A DNA stretch of 64,000 nt. It comes from Cydia pomonella. Taxonomy: Eukaryota > Arthropoda > Insecta > Lepidoptera > Tortricidae. A model generated the notes under the pieces. It was not told the origin of the DNA. It ran no database searches and saw nothing but the letters and a program-made list of their open reading frames with translations. The DNA lies in NCBI RefSeq assembly GCF_033807575.1, contig NC_084703.1, forward strand, positions 13,144,001 to 13,208,000, read 5' to 3'. The position numbers and the translations under genes are program-made. Below are positions 10,636-23,100 of this stretch, piece after piece. Positions within the stretch are counted from its first letter, which is position 1, and every line of letters starts with the position of its first letter.

Positions 10636-11220
10636 TTATAGCGAAATCCTTGTACTTCCCATGCATGTCCATCCCAGAGCGGAACCTTGGTGGACTCCTA
10701 GGCCGACGAGAAAAGGCTCACTAACACCTGCGGGGCTTTTGATTTGAGTCTTAGCCCTGTGCATGCCTTGAACGAGGGCGATGTAGTGTTCCAGTACACT
10801 TAGAGCACGCAAAGTCTGCCATACCAACTTCCTTGGGATCCTATCAAATGCCTTCTCTAGATCAACAAATACCATGTAGAGATTTTCTTTATTGATGCGG
10901 CATTTCTCCATCAGAATTCGGATTACCTGTATGGCCTCTGTTGTTCCTTTACCAGCTGTGAAACCGAACTGGTTTTCGGTTATGCTGGTCAGCCTTAATA
11001 GCCGCGCTCCAATTACTCTCTCTCTCATAGTTTCAGAGTATGCGAGGTGAATTTTATGCCTTTGTAATTGTTGCACTGTGAAACATCGCCTTTGCTCTTG
11101 AATATAAGGCATAGATAACTTGAGCGCCATGACCCATGAATTTTTTCGGGATTTTGCCTTCCTATAGAATTTTGTTGAACAGCACTGTGAGCAGCAGTGT
11201 GTTGCATCACCTTTCAGCAA
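10636..11220 (-). pseudogene. LINE reverse transcriptase fragment
   Basis: The frame contains ENQFGFTAGKGTTEAIQVIR, then MVFVDLEKAFDRIPRKLVW, then GVHQGSALG. These are the reverse-transcriptase motifs around the first catalytic aspartate and the following (H/R)QGxxxS turn. The YADD box and everything after it are missing. The N-terminal third does not read like endonuclease sequence and may be frame-shifted. It resembles the RTE-like group of insect LINEs. It is a dead, truncated copy. Confidence 0.75.
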
Positions 11221-12112
11221 TCTCCATATATCGGCATTATGTGCAATGATTGAGTATTACTTGTTTTCTGTACCTTTGAAAAAAAAGTCGTTAAATAGAG
11301 GTCAATTGCTTAGAATAAATAAATATGTATACAATATAACATTCATTCAGTCCGCATTACAGGGATATTCCATTATATACGAGTAGTAAAAAAGTAATAG
11401 AAATCCTGTTAGTAACTGCAAATAATGACCAAAGTTGACCGAAATCAAATCAATATTACATAAGTCACAGTCATAAATCAATATTATAAGTCAGTAGTGC
11501 GTGTTATTTTCCTTTTAATAAGAAGGGGAACCGACACAATGATAAACAAAATCAGTGATAACAACACTCGCAACTCGCAAGCACTGTGATGACATTCTAA
11601 TTAAAGGACCCAAAGGCGACTGAGTGAAACCCTGGTAATTATTATTGGAAACAATAATCAGTTTCATATGGTCAGATGTGAAAAAAATTTTTTTTCCAGG
11701 AGAGCCAAAACAAAAATTGGCACTTTTGTTTGCCATTATTTCACGAACTATGTGGGCTAGACATACTCGACTTTTATTGAGAAATACCCTTTTACCTTCT
11801 ACCTATTTCGGATAAGTAAAAACGTTGTAGTACCGTTGATACTATTTAAAAAAGCGCTATTTATGCAAGAATTTTTTTAGTTCCGATTTTATTGATTTTT
11901 CTCTCAATTTAACAATAAAAGAGATATAGATCCGAAATATCCGGTTATCCGGATCTATAACCCTAGATGCAGTACAGAGGCGCGTGGGTGGCGGGCGCTA
12001 TATACTAGTTTTTGTTTATAATCTTTTTCACCTCAGCAGCTCGAACAAGCCTACTTTCGTCAATTTTTTAACCTTTTATATGTTCTCACTACTGAAGTGA
12101 AAAGTTGTATGT

Positions 12113-12228
12113 ATCACACGAGAGCAAAGTTATTTTACATCTCGTGTTTTTGAGTTTTACGCTTACTCGGGCCTCAAAATCAACACTCGCAAGAAAAACT
12201 AACTTTCCTCTCTTGTTGCATAAATAAC
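12113..12228. repeat. MITE family 2, internally deleted copy
   Basis: It starts CACACGAGAGCAAAGTTATT and ends CTCTTGTTGCATAAATAACG. A longer copy with the same ends occurs at 57388-57572. This copy lacks about 70 bp of the interior, including the segment with CTTCGCTCG. There is no coding content. Confidence 0.55.
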
Positions 12229-12411
12229 GATTGCAGACGTTTTGTTGTTTGATATGAGTAGATCATGCATTGGATGAAGGTCGTAAATTATAATAAAAAT
12301 ATACCCCCATATGCATACAACTTTATAAGCCTCAATTAGCTAATTTATGTTGTATTCCTTTCTTACAAATGAATACATCAAACTGACAGATTAAGACAAT
12401 CATTAATATTT

Positions 12412-12760
12412 ACTTACTTACTTACTCTTCTGGCGCAGCGACCCAAAGTGTGTCTTGGCTTCCAACACTACTGCTCGCCACTGATCCCGGTCCTGTGCAG
12501 TTTCTCGCCAGTCTTCAACCTGGAGCTCGTACAAATCCGTGTCCACCACATCCGCCCATTGATACCAAGGTCGACCGGCCGGGCGGTTTTCCCTCAAACG
12601 CTCTTTTCACCGCCCGATCGGCTCCCATTCGCTCTAGATGACCGAGCCACCGCAGCCTTTGCGCCTTTGTGACACCCATGATATTTGGCTCAGCTACTAT
12701 CTGTTCGACTTCGACGTTTTAGCGGATTCTCCAGCTGCCATCGGGTCGCTGCACCCTGCA
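12412..12760 (-). pseudogene. LINE 3' end with TAAG-type tail
   Basis: The minus strand encodes a C-terminal LINE segment: WLGHLERMGA..., then EGKPPGRPWYQWADVV, then DWRETAQDRDQWRAVVLEAK. It ends in a tandem AAGT tail (plus strand TTACTTACTTACTTACT at 12412-12427). This pattern, a basic Gly-Arg-Pro segment followed by a WR...DR..W region, is the usual end of RTE-like reverse transcriptases. The copy is 5'-truncated. Confidence 0.65.
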
Positions 12761-13089
12761 GCAACAATTAATATTAGGTATTGAATTGAGACTTGAGGTA
12801 GGTATTGAGACATCTGGTGCGTTTCTAAGTAACGCCATAGTTAATTTAAGTATTAAATTTTTAGAATTGTTACCTATTAGATGATGTTTGATAAATAAAA
12901 TAAAAAATATAGATAGTGTGATTTACAAAGACGCGTGCCTTGACGCGTAATATCATGTTATTAAAGTTAAATTTGATAAACCTGCGCGTGATCGTAGATG
13001 ACACCAACTATAATTGGTTTCGAACTATTATAGTTACCGTTGGAGAAACAAGTATTTATTTACGGATTAAGTAGAAATCAGATGGGTAT

Positions 13090-13480
13090 ATTTATGGCAA
13101 CCTATGGTGACCTTGCTACATAATCACGTCTGTCAAGGTGTTTCGGCAGAAAAAGCATTGGCAGACTTATATTTTCCTGAAATGAGGGTTCATATGTACC
13201 TACCGTCTGGTATTGGTTTCATGGTGGTATCAGATGGATTAATTTTGGGGCCCCCATGGTCACCTTTGAGAGCGTATGCCAAGCACTTCCGGCAAAAAAA
13301 AAAAACTGGCAGACTTTTTGCTTTTCAGTGTCTACATGTAAATGTATAACTGCTGCCATAACTATTATTGCGGTATCAGATGGGTTAAATCAGCCCCCCC
13401 TTTTCGCACCGGAAGTGACCTTCTTATTTTGTACTTTCGGCAAGTTCTGCCGTGGAAAACTATCGAATTCGGACTTATTG
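13090..13480. repeat. Imperfect local duplication
   Basis: Two blocks share the order GTATCAGATGG(A/G)TTAA, a run of G or C, then a CACC...GGAAG-type segment (near 13225-13290 and 13372-13425), with ACTGGCAGACTT-like text before them. It looks like a decayed tandem or dispersed repeat. The short open frames through it show no family resemblance. Confidence 0.35.
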
Positions 13481-13958
13481 CATTTGTAGTACCAGTTCGA
13501 AACATTTATTGTAGCTTATAAATAACTTTAATCGAATAAGCCGTTTAATAGAAATAAGCAAAGTTAGTCGTAAAACGGCCTGTCGTAATGTTTCTTTTAT
13601 GAAGGAACTATACGTCACAGGAAAAAAGTCGAACAGAAATGTTGTACACAAAACGTACATTTACATATTTTTTTGTTGAACCGTTAAGAAGATATAGATT
13701 CTAGAAATTTAGAAGAAAAACGGCGACAATCGCCTTAACGGTAGTTCGCGGTTTGATATAATTAATTATTTTATATTATACTTACATGCTGCTTCAGGGT
13801 TGCCTTAGCAGAGCCCACGTTTCTACTACAATCACGCACGCAGCTTTGTCCACAAATACTATTTTGTTATAAAAGCCTCCAAAATACGATATTTTGAAAG
13901 TCAACTTTAACTATTCGCAGTTATTTTAATTTTTTTTACTACCGGTGCGTAGACAAGG

Positions 13959-14072
13959 TGCCAATCGTTAACGGGTCTGTAGCGAACGAACCGCAACTGT
14001 CTCTGTTGCACTAATAAGGAAGAGTGATAGAGAGATAATTCCGCTACGCTACGGAGCTATAACGATTGGTGC
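13959..14072. repeat. MITE-like palindromic repeat, family 1 copy b
   Basis: It opens GTGCCAATCGTTAACG and closes AACGATTGGTGCAC. Its interior matches the copy at 217-336 read in reverse (GCTACGCTACGG, GAGTGATAGAGAG, GTTGC). It lies 0.5 kb upstream of the first recognisable dynein exon. Confidence 0.6.
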
Positions 14073-14559
14073 ACACCTGATTTGGACAAAAGCATCTCTT
14101 CTTGATTTTCCACGATTCTCTGTTTATTGCTTCAACGGAGCCTCACCGTTTTGTCGTCTAAATATAGTGTTTAGTTGAATAAAATTAGACCAAGATAAGT
14201 ATGCAACGATTATGATAGCACACGCAGTGCAAGTGTGCTATAAAAATCATTGCAGATGCAGACTGATCTTGGTCTAACTATGTATGTTAGTTTAAGGTGT
14301 TTGTAATATGGGGAAACTAATAGGCGACTAGTTCAAAATGTTAAATAAATAAATTGAATATACTTACAGTCTGTACTGACTCTATTTGAAGTTATGTAAG
14401 CCACTTATAATTAATGAACTTATAATAAATGAATATAAACTAAATTTTAAGGTACCTACATGAATTATTTAACGTAATCTTAATATGAATTTTACTTTAA
14501 AATCTATAAACTGCCTGAAATAAAGTTACTTCAAAACAAAATCTCACTTCACTTTTCAG

Positions 14560-17500
14560 ATATGCAGACACCACATGTTCGATACCCCTCGTGTTCGTAC
14601 TGAGCACAGGGTCAGATCCATTTGGGGCGTTCCAGAGATTCGCCACTGAAATGGGCGTACGAGATCGAGTGCATTCAATTTCTTTGGGCCAGGGTCAGGG
14701 TCCAGTGGCTGAAAAGATGATTAATGCAGCGAAACCTAAAGGGGACTGGGTCTTTCTGCAGGTCAGTAGTCTATTACCTGTACATAACATACTATCAACA
14801 GTTCGCTCCCGTCCACCGCCTCCTTCACCGACACGCTCCTGTTCGATAGATTATGACCCGCCCACATGCAAAAATGCGAGGGTTGCTCTAATAGAAGGTA
14901 ACATTAAATTTCTATACCCTGATCTTGTTTCTGAAGAAGAGTTAGTCACCACTACAGAAAATTGAAAAGTATGATTATTTTATAAATAATATAAATTTCA
15001 CTTTTATTATTTATCGTCCAAGTATCTAAAACTGAACTTTTGAACCCAATAGTGTAAGACAAAAAGTAGATTCTGTTTATTTTCGAAAATCGTAAGAAAC
15101 GGAACAAACGAGCTCTGTTCCACTGGCAAATTATTTCAATTTCAAGCCTAAGGAGGAAAGGTAATTAAGTCCCGGAGTATTGAAATGAAATTCAGTTTAC
15201 TTTACACGTTCCTTTAGTATTACGATTTATGTAAGAAAAAGTCCTGATTGGTGAGCTCGAGACATTAACGGTGAGTTTTTTCAAGATGACGCTTATATCG
15301 CGGAATCAGTAAGTCATAGTAAAAATTGTCTATGCAAGAATTAATCGCTAGGACTTATATATAGATTCTGAGATATAAGCGACAAACTGAAAAAAGTTAC
15401 CTTTAAACTACGCCTCCCCTCGAGCTCACCCTGAGAATTGAGTAACTCGATATGGGTATCAGGTATGATACTTAGTAATAATTAAATATTAGTAAAAAAA
15501 AAGTAAATTTACATATTTTCAAAATTGATTTCTCATATTAGGTATCATTTGAGGTAAGTACCTATATTTCAGAAAAAATGGTTCACCGGTATCGTATCTG
15601 AAGGAGTTTTGAAAATGATTTTCATTTTAATTTAAAACAAGTGTCTGAAATGTAATGATTTGATACACAGTGTGCTTTTGTTCACTCACTAAACTCTGAG
15701 GGGTGGATATGTAGGTCATACTGGACAAATTCTGCCGTCTCATACACTTCGGTGAATGAGAGACAGTGTTTTCTTTAGAACACCTGATTTTTTTTCGCGA
15801 TTACAAGGTTGACCCCATAAATAGTAAAAGTTGTTCAGTATGACTTATATATTCGCCCCTCAGAGTGTGATAAGTGATAACAAAAGCACCCTGTAGTGAT
15901 AACAGAGCCGGCTCGGTAAGCCCTTTCATTTGTGTTGTATGTAATACAGAACAAAACAATTGTTATTCTCGTATAAAAAAGATGACGTCATAACTCCTTC
16001 CTTTCGTCCGTTTTATAGGTGCTATGGGTCAAATTGGTTTATTAAAGATCACTCGTTCCGATTGTCATGCTTTTAACACCTTTTACTGAATTTCGGGGTG
16101 TACCGCTAACATTATCGTAGAATTGCGTGCGATAACGCAAAACGCAAGTCATGCTCGGGGGTCTTATTTAAATCTGGCTGCTGAGTCGAAGACTGTTAAG
16201 AAGCGGAAGGTAATGGAATTTTTGCAGAATTGTCACTTGGCTGCTTCATGGATGTTAAGCTTGGAGTTGATCGTGGCTAGACTAACCACCGACCCCGGTT
16301 TGCTTCACAACGATTTCCGCCTCTTCTTGAGTTCGATGCCGACTCCGAAGTTCCCGGTGTCGGTCCTGCAGAACTCTGTGAAGGTCACCAACGAACCGCC
16401 GAAGGGATTAAAGGCGAATGTGAAGAGAGCACTTATTGAAATGGAGGAGGACTTTTTTGAGAATAACGGTAGGTTATTACCAGAGATCGTAATACGAGTA
16501 CGCAAAAGATGGCATTTATCGGAATATAGATTGTGCAACCATAAGTAGAGAAATGCGCGTTATATTTTAGGTACCTATTTAGGCATACTCCTACACAATA
16601 CTGATTAAATATGTATTAAAACCAAGTCTTAATCAATGTACTTTATGAAATTATTTGTATTATAAATTTAGGTAAATATAAATTTATAGAATAATAAAAA
16701 AGCTAAAGCTACGAGTATAATTATTCTATATCTATTATATCTCTGGTAATAAAACAAAAAATCCATTAACCCGCATGTCATATCAATGTGGTTCAGTGCG
16801 AGTGTGTGGGAGGGACTAAAAATCAGCGCTGCGCAGTCAATTTGTAATGTAATGGTTGACGCGGCGTATGCTGAGCCCGTTCCTTTGCTACGCATGCCAT
16901 TTTTTTCAAATAAATCATTGTACTTTGTGACCTTTCTGTTTTTTTATATTGTGTGGCAATAAATGGTTTCTTATTCTTATTGTAAAATTTTGTTAAATCT
17001 CAATATTTCATATGGTTCTGTAAACATTGACTAAAATACAGTCCCGCGTTGCGGCTCCAGATCTGCCATCGCAATCGACTGGCCAAATAGACGTGAAGAC
17101 GAGGCTATAAACGGTCCCTATGTTTCCAGTTCTCGGCCAAGATTGGCGCACGATGTTATTCGGCATATGCATGTTCCACGCGATCATACAAGAGCGCAAA
17201 AAGTTCGGCCCGCTGGGCTGGAACATCACCTACGAGTTCAACAACAGCGACCGCGAATGTGCCATGCTCAACCTGCAGATGTTCTGCGAGAGCGGCGCCA
17301 TACCCTGGGCCGCACTCGAGTACATTACTAGTTAGTATCATGTCATTGCTCGATGCCCGTCGCGCACGCCTTCTGCAGAAATAACTCTTCCTCAACTTTT
17401 ATAAAGAGTTTTCATACTCTCCTAAATTCATGACTCCTAAAGTGACAATTACCGTTGCCTTGCACCTAATATTTTATGTTAAAAGCGTTTCCCGATTAAT

Positions 17501-20500
17501 GATCTAACACCTCTCGTGTCCGTCTTATCTCACTCGTACAGATCATCTCATCCACTTGCATACCTATGTATATTATGTTACATTATGTAGTTAAATACAA
17601 CAAACGAACTGCGATACTATTTGAAAATATTTTCAAGGTTTGATCACATACGGTGGCCGCGTAACGGACATGTGGGACCAGCGCTGTCTGACCACGATCC
17701 TGAAGAAATTCTTCTCACCCGTGACGCTGGAGGAAGGCTACGCTTACTCCAAGTCGGGCATCTACTACTGCCCGAGGGAAGACAAGCTGGAGGTGTATCG
17801 CGAATACGTCGATACACTGCCGGTCATCGAGAGCCCCGAAGTGTTCGGGATGCATGAAAACGCCAACATCGCGTTTGAGGTTTGTTTCTTACCTTCTTCT
17901 AAAACATACGTCATTGCACATTATGCGGCATCTAGGTAGATTATGAAGCAGCGCTTCGCCTACAATATTATACAGTAATACTTTACCCTTCTCCTTACTT
18001 TACGCTTACAGTCCTCCTCCTCCTTGTCCATCTACGCCCATGTAGATACCTACCTTATGATTTTTCCGCCCCTTCGGCTAAAAAATATTAGCTATTGTTG
18101 ACTGGTTTTAATCAACAGCAGTACTAGATTGATTTCTGTTAAATAGTACCAATATTGGGAACAAATATTACCAACATACACATTTGCAACAATGTTTTTC
18201 ACTTTCAGAATAAAGAAACGAATACACTAATAAACACGATAGTGGAAGTCCAGCCGCGTATGGGCGGCGGCGGCGGCGGCGACACGCCCGACCAGATCGT
18301 GTGGCGCATCTGCGACAGCACGCGCGCCACTGTCGCGCGCAGCATCGACAAGAGCACCATCAACCCCGCGCTCATGGAGCTGGACGACATGGGTCAACTG
18401 AACTCGCTCACCACCGTGCTCATTCACGAGACCGACCGTTTCAACACCCTGCTCGGCCTCATACACTCCTCGCTTACCGAGCTGCAGAAAGCCATAAAGG
18501 TAGAGCACTTCTTTCAACTACATTTTATTCATATGTTCATTGTCGGACACGACTATAGAGAAACTATCCTTTTTGAAATTCGTCTATCATATTTTGCTGT
18601 GCGTTGTCGAGAACCCTTCATGATCAGATCACGTATGAAACTTATAAATAAATATTTTTTATAGGTACATACATACATTGCAAGTTACATAAAATATAAA
18701 AGCTTGTGAAAAATGGGAATAAAAAACCAAAATAACTTTTTTTTAAGGGAAAAGGGCCTTATAAAAAACAACTGGCTGAAACACAAAAAATATTTTTTAT
18801 ATACCCCACCCCTGTCATTTTCCAGTCCCTATCCCGTCGTGACGCAAATTCCTGCCAAAAAGTAATTCGTACCAAATAGTAAGTAAATAGACATCCGTCC
18901 GGGTGATTACTAGTTTCTTAAGTCGGTGTCAATCTAAACTTTAAAGAGAACATAATTTTAGACAAGGAAGAACGCTGCACTATGCAACTAATTTAAATCA
19001 TCATCGTAGCGCCAATACGCCATCTGGCGGTATGTGGTAAAAGTTACGTGTGGTAGGGTAAAAATGAGAGGGAAAATTAATAAATCTAAAAGAGAGATTT
19101 TTTTAGGTATTAATTAATAAATAGTTAATATATTTGTGTATTAATGAAACTATACAAAAAAGATAAGTAAGTAACCTAAAAAATCCCTTGTACTAGTTAG
19201 TTTTTCACAAGTTCCATAGTAAAAGTTGCTCAGTATGACCTATATATTCCGCCCGTGAATTATTACAGGTGACTAAATAAACACCCTGTATATGCAAGTT
19301 ACCCCGTGATTTAAAGTAACAATATGACTGTTCATTCAGTGTTACTATGTGCTGACCGAATCAATAAATCTTGAGATTTTTGAGCGGAGTTAAAGAAATT
19401 GTACGAAATTAATTTTCAGAGGGCTTACTGCGTAAAACAAAATAGTAATTTTGTTGGCTGCTTCTCTATCCGATCGCTCTAGCGTATTCGAGCGATAAAG
19501 AAATCTCGATTTTTTTAATATCTGCTATATCAACTTTTAATGTAGGTAATTACTTATTGTTGATACCGAGTAAGTCTTATTATATTTTAACTAAATCAAA
19601 ATTATGTGGTATTAGACCAGATTCGCAATTATCATAAGCAAGAAACGTTCTTTTTCTTTAAACAAATACTGTTTATAAAACGATAGCACACATGGAGTCT
19701 CGAGAACTGATCACCATCGACAAGTATCTAATAAATATAAGTATTTAAAAAAACTAAGCGTTTTCTAAAAATGATTGTACACCACCTCAATAAATACTGA
19801 AAAATCCCTCACAATGGTATAAATCATATTCAAATCGCATGAGTAAAGCCGGAGCAGCGCACAACTTTCAGACAGGCCCTCATAAAATGCACCATTTACT
19901 AATCTTACTTATTACATAATTACCTTTTTAGGGTTCCGTAGCCAAATGGCAAAAAACGGAACCCTTATAGATTCGTCATGTCCGTCTGTCTGTCCGATTC
20001 TGTCACAGCCACTTTTTTCCGAAACTATAAAAGCTATACTGTTCAAACTTGGTAAGTAGATGTATCCTATGAACCGCATTATGATGTTTACACAAAAATA
20101 GAAAAAAAAAAACAATAAATTTTGGGGGTTCCCCATACTTAGAACTGAAACTCAAAAAATCTTTTTTCATCAAACCCATACGTGTGGGGTATCTATGGAT
20201 AGGTCTTTAAAAATGATATTGAGGTTTCTAATATCATTTTTTTCTAAACTGAATAGTTTGCGCGAGAGACACTTCCAAAGTGAAAAAATGTGTGCCCCCC
20301 CCCCCCCCCGTAACTTCTAAAATAACCGAATGAAAAATCTAAAAAAAATATATCATATACATTACCATGCAAACTTCCACCGAAAATTGGTTTGAACGAG
20401 ATCTAGTAAGTAGTTTTTTTAATAAGTCATAAAATAAAAAATATTTTTTTTTTTTCATCAAACCCATACGTGTGGGGTATCTACGGATAGGTCTTCAAAA

Positions 20501-23100
20501 ATGATATTGAGGTTTCTAATATCATTTTTTTCTAAACTGAATAGTTTGCGCGAGAGACACTTCCAAAGTGGTAAAATGTGTGTCCTAAGTGGTAAAATGT
20601 TGAACGAGATCTAGTAAGTAGATTTTTTTTAATACGTCATAAATGGTACGGAACCCTTCATGCGCGAGTCCGACTCGCACTTGGCCGCTTTTTATTATTC
20701 GAACAGCGTTGTCTTACAGTAATTGTACAAAATAATAGAATACCTAACTGTACGTACGTAATATTTAATTTTACAGGGCATCGTAGTTATGTCTGAAGAT
20801 TTCGAAGAAGTTTATACGTCTTTCATTAACAACAAGGTGCCCGCGATGTGGCACAAAAAGGGGTACAACTCGCTCAAATCGCTCGGCAGTTGGATACATG
20901 ACCTCGTACTCAGGGTCGACTTCGTAGAGGCGAGTATCATACCAATTCTTTACATTTAACTTCCAGTATAAAATTACTTTGCTTTCCCAAAGTTATAAGT
21001 GCTTACTTATAAGTAACGAATGAAACGTAGTAAATAAAACCATTGCTTATATTATACGAGCGTTCGAAGCTGAAAATAGTGATGCAGGTGCACTAGGCAA
21101 AATACATCATCATGGTAGAGTTGTGCCAGCTCACTTTTGCCATGGCTCACTTGGGGTGCCTGGGGTACGCTCGTAAATCGAATCCGTATAATTGGCACAG
21201 GCATTAATTTTTACGAAAGCGTCACCATATAATCTTCCTTCCAACGCAGAGGAAAAAGTAACCTTATAGGGATTAGTCCTTCCTTGGCGAAATGATTTAA
21301 GTAACATTGATGTTGCGTGGATCAGAAATGGCTGGTGGACGGGAGTCAGCGCAGCAGCTGGGTGTCGGGGCTATTCTTCCCGCAGGGGCTGCTCACGGGC
21401 TCGCTGCAGTCGTACGCGCGCCGCTACCGTGTGCCCATCGACGCGCTAATGTTCGACTTCACGCCCCATCGCACCTTCCTCTCGCAGGAGGACGTTTACA
21501 AGGAGAACAAGAAGAAAAACAAGGTAGGTACACACACTTTTACGACCTCATTTTACCGATGCACCACCACCATCAAATGGCTTATTCCATCAGTATTACG
21601 AGTATGATTTAATCGTGTTTGATAGATATTTCTATTAAATATAATTAGCTCTAAAAAATAAACTCTCCTTGAGCTACGCATACGTGGCGATGGGAGGCAA
21701 AATGCCTCAAAACTAGTAAGTAACACTAATAGGTACGCATCAAAATTAATTAGGATCGTGAAAAATACCTACTTCGAATGAAACACTAATTTAACTCCTT
21801 TATGGGGACGTGCTGGAGCGAGTGTGTCTTCATGTTACGGATTGACATGCCGTACTCCTCACACACTACTTACAATAGTACATTACGATACAAGTGCGAA
21901 AAATAGGAAATCCGAAACGAGTGGCGATAAATTAAAACACGACCGAAGGGAGTGTTTTAAATCGACACGAGTTATATACCGTATCCCTTTTAGTTTTTCC
22001 TCTGCTTCACCCCGTCAAAAACCTAAAATCCGTCTATAAGAGCGCCTTAAAACACAGTCAAATTACATAAAGGTGATAGAATTAAAAAAACGCGTGTTTA
22101 TCGCCTCGGAATTCAAATATAAAAATAGACAGAGCTCACATGGCTTGAGACTTGGTTCGAGTTGCCAGCCGTAATTTTATGGTTTGGTTCCCAAAAAATC
22201 CACGACCTTTAAGCCAAATCCTATAGAACAAAACTATAATATAAACAGGGGAAACCTATGCCGGCGCCATCTATAAAAAACCTTTGACAGTTGCCAACCC
22301 CATTGAAAGTTATCCTTGGACAGGAACCCGACGAGGACGTGTACGGCATTCTGGAGGTGCCGACGGACGGCGTAAACATACACGGGCTGTTCATCGATGC
22401 AGCGCGCTGGGACGCCGAACGCAATTGCTTGGTCGATGCGTTGCCAGGTACAATTGACTAACATGGAAACGTGATGGTAGGGCACGATCGACCCTTATGA
22501 TCCGGCCACGATACTCACGGCGAGCAGAGTGCATGGTCAACGGTAGAAAGCGGTTTCTCGAATGAATGGAATAAGATAAAATGCACTACGTATAGACAAG
22601 AACACAAATGTGACGTTATCTATGAAAAGGGAGCTTATTGTCGATGACGCTTCCGCCGTAATAAACGATGCTTCGATACAAATACAACGCTGCGCGACGC
22701 AGTGCAGCGTAAGCGCCATCGACAATAAGGTCCCTTTTCCTAGATAATGCCACAAATTGACCGAATGTAGCTGACAATTTGTTGTTGTGTTGTGTGGCGT
22801 CCATAGTAAAATTCCTAGGTAAATAGTCTGTAATAGAACGAATACTTGATTACGTTTTTTATAACCCCAGGTCAAATGAATCCTCCTCTACCCGTGGTTT
22901 GGTTTTATCCGGTTCTCCAGCTGCCCAAACCGGATCCTCGCTACGAGGCGCCCCTCTACAAGACGTCGGAGCGCGCGGGCACTCTCTCCACCACCGGCCA
23001 CAGCACCAACTTTGTGCTGCCTGTGTTGCTGGCAGCTGACGCTCCCTCAGACTATTGGATCATTCGCGGCACTGCTCTGCTTACCCAGATAACTGATTAA
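14560..23100 (+). CDS. DNAH6: Axonemal dynein heavy chain (DNAH6-type), C-terminal nine exons
   Basis: Motor subunit of an inner-arm axonemal dynein, expected in sperm flagella. Exons: 14560-14761, 16228-16468, 17130-17330, 17638-17879, 18209-18499, 20777-20929, 21326-21523, 22324-22447, 22871-23100 (stop 23098-23100). All join in phase to 626 aa plus a split first codon. Seen: start of the AAA6 region (PLVFVLSTGSDPFGAFQRF, LGQGQGP, NCHLAASWM), the LSSMPTPKFPVSVLQNSVKV strand, FHAIIQERKKFGPLGWNI, ITYGGRVTD, FGMHENANIAFE, then the C-terminal barrel (SGLFFPQGLLTG; ERAGTLSTTGHSTNFVLPV). These match the DNAH6 class better than DNAH3/7/12, judged from memory. Eight introns; the sixth starts GC (20930) rather than GT. 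Exon 5 has a six-glycine run. The first exon begins mid-protein. The roughly 3,400 residues that should precede it were not found between 1 and 14559. Confidence 0.93.
15250..15431. mobile_element. MITE with GGTGAGCTCGAG termini in a dynein intron
   Basis: The ends are GGTGAGCTCGAG and CTCGAGCTCACC. Further inward the arms still pair (TTTTTTCA...CGCTTATATC versus its complement), so most of the 182 bp can fold back. It lies in dynein intron 1, away from splice sites. There is no coding content. Confidence 0.6.
15694..15868. mobile_element. MITE with CTCTGAGGGG termini
   Basis: The left CTCTGAGGGGTGGATATGTA and GGTCATACTG are mirrored at the right by CAGTATGACTTATATATTCG and CCCCTCAGAG. A truncated right-hand relative occurs at about 19215-19262. 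Both lie within dynein introns. Confidence 0.6.
19926..20692 (-). repeat. Dispersed repeat (GGCCAAGTGCGAGTC family), copy 2, internally duplicated
   Basis: The left boundary is AGGGTTCCGTAGCCAAATGG and the right boundary is GAGTCCGACTCGCACTTGG. A block of about 110 bp starting at CATCAAACCCATACGTGTGG and ending at GAGACACTTCCAAAGTG is present twice (20168-20280 and 20457-20570). A run of 15 C residues lies at 20296-20310. The copy at 45349-46156 has the same duplication. It lies in dynein intron 5. Confidence 0.7.
20930..20935 (+). promoter_or_regulatory. Probable non-canonical GC 5' splice site (dynein intron 6)
   Basis: Exon 6 must end after GACTTCGTAGAG to stay in phase with exon 7, which begins AAATGGCTGGTG after an ATCAG acceptor (21321-21325). 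The bases after the exon are GCGAGT, which matches the GC-AG consensus except at position 3. The nearest GT (20934) would shift the frame of exon 7. Confidence 0.7.
21100..21290. repeat. Degenerate SINE-like fragment in dynein intron 6
   Basis: It shares GGGGTGCCTGGGG..., the TTTTTACGAAAGCG segment and the CTTCCAACGCAGAGG...GGGATTAGTCC segment with 61700-61860 and partly with 62437-62510. It is therefore a copy of the same dispersed family. The RNA polymerase III boxes are not recognisable here. Confidence 0.45.
21868..21975 (+). repeat. Fragment of the TACGATACAAGTGCGAAAAA repeat family
   Basis: The order GTACATTACGATACAAGTGC, AAATAGGAAATCCGAAACG, AAAACACGACCGAAGGGAGT is repeated nearly unchanged at 35205-35300, where the family is longer. 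It lies in dynein intron 7. There is no coding content. Confidence 0.6.
22613..22748. mobile_element. Palindromic MITE in the last dynein intron
   Basis: The arms GTTATCTATGAAAAGGGAGC plus TTATTGTCGATG and their near reverse complement enclose a GC-rich centre with CGCTGCGCGACGCAGTGCAGCG. It is 136 bp and strongly hairpin-forming. It lies between exons 8 and 9. Confidence 0.6.

Noticed and set aside
13104..13489. Upstream dynein exon
   Set aside because: The translated text lacks any dynein motif, and the region contains an internal repeat.
14762..14965. Extension of the first dynein exon to a 124-codon frame
   Set aside because: The frame runs past a GT donor (14762). Conserved dynein sequence stops exactly there and resumes at 16228, so the extension is intron read-through.
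17156..17395. Minus-strand frame over a dynein exon
   Set aside because: It is antisense to a conserved dynein exon, with no family features.
22221..22485. Two minus-strand frames of 67 and 83 codons
   Set aside because: They are antisense shadows of dynein exon 8 (22324-22447).
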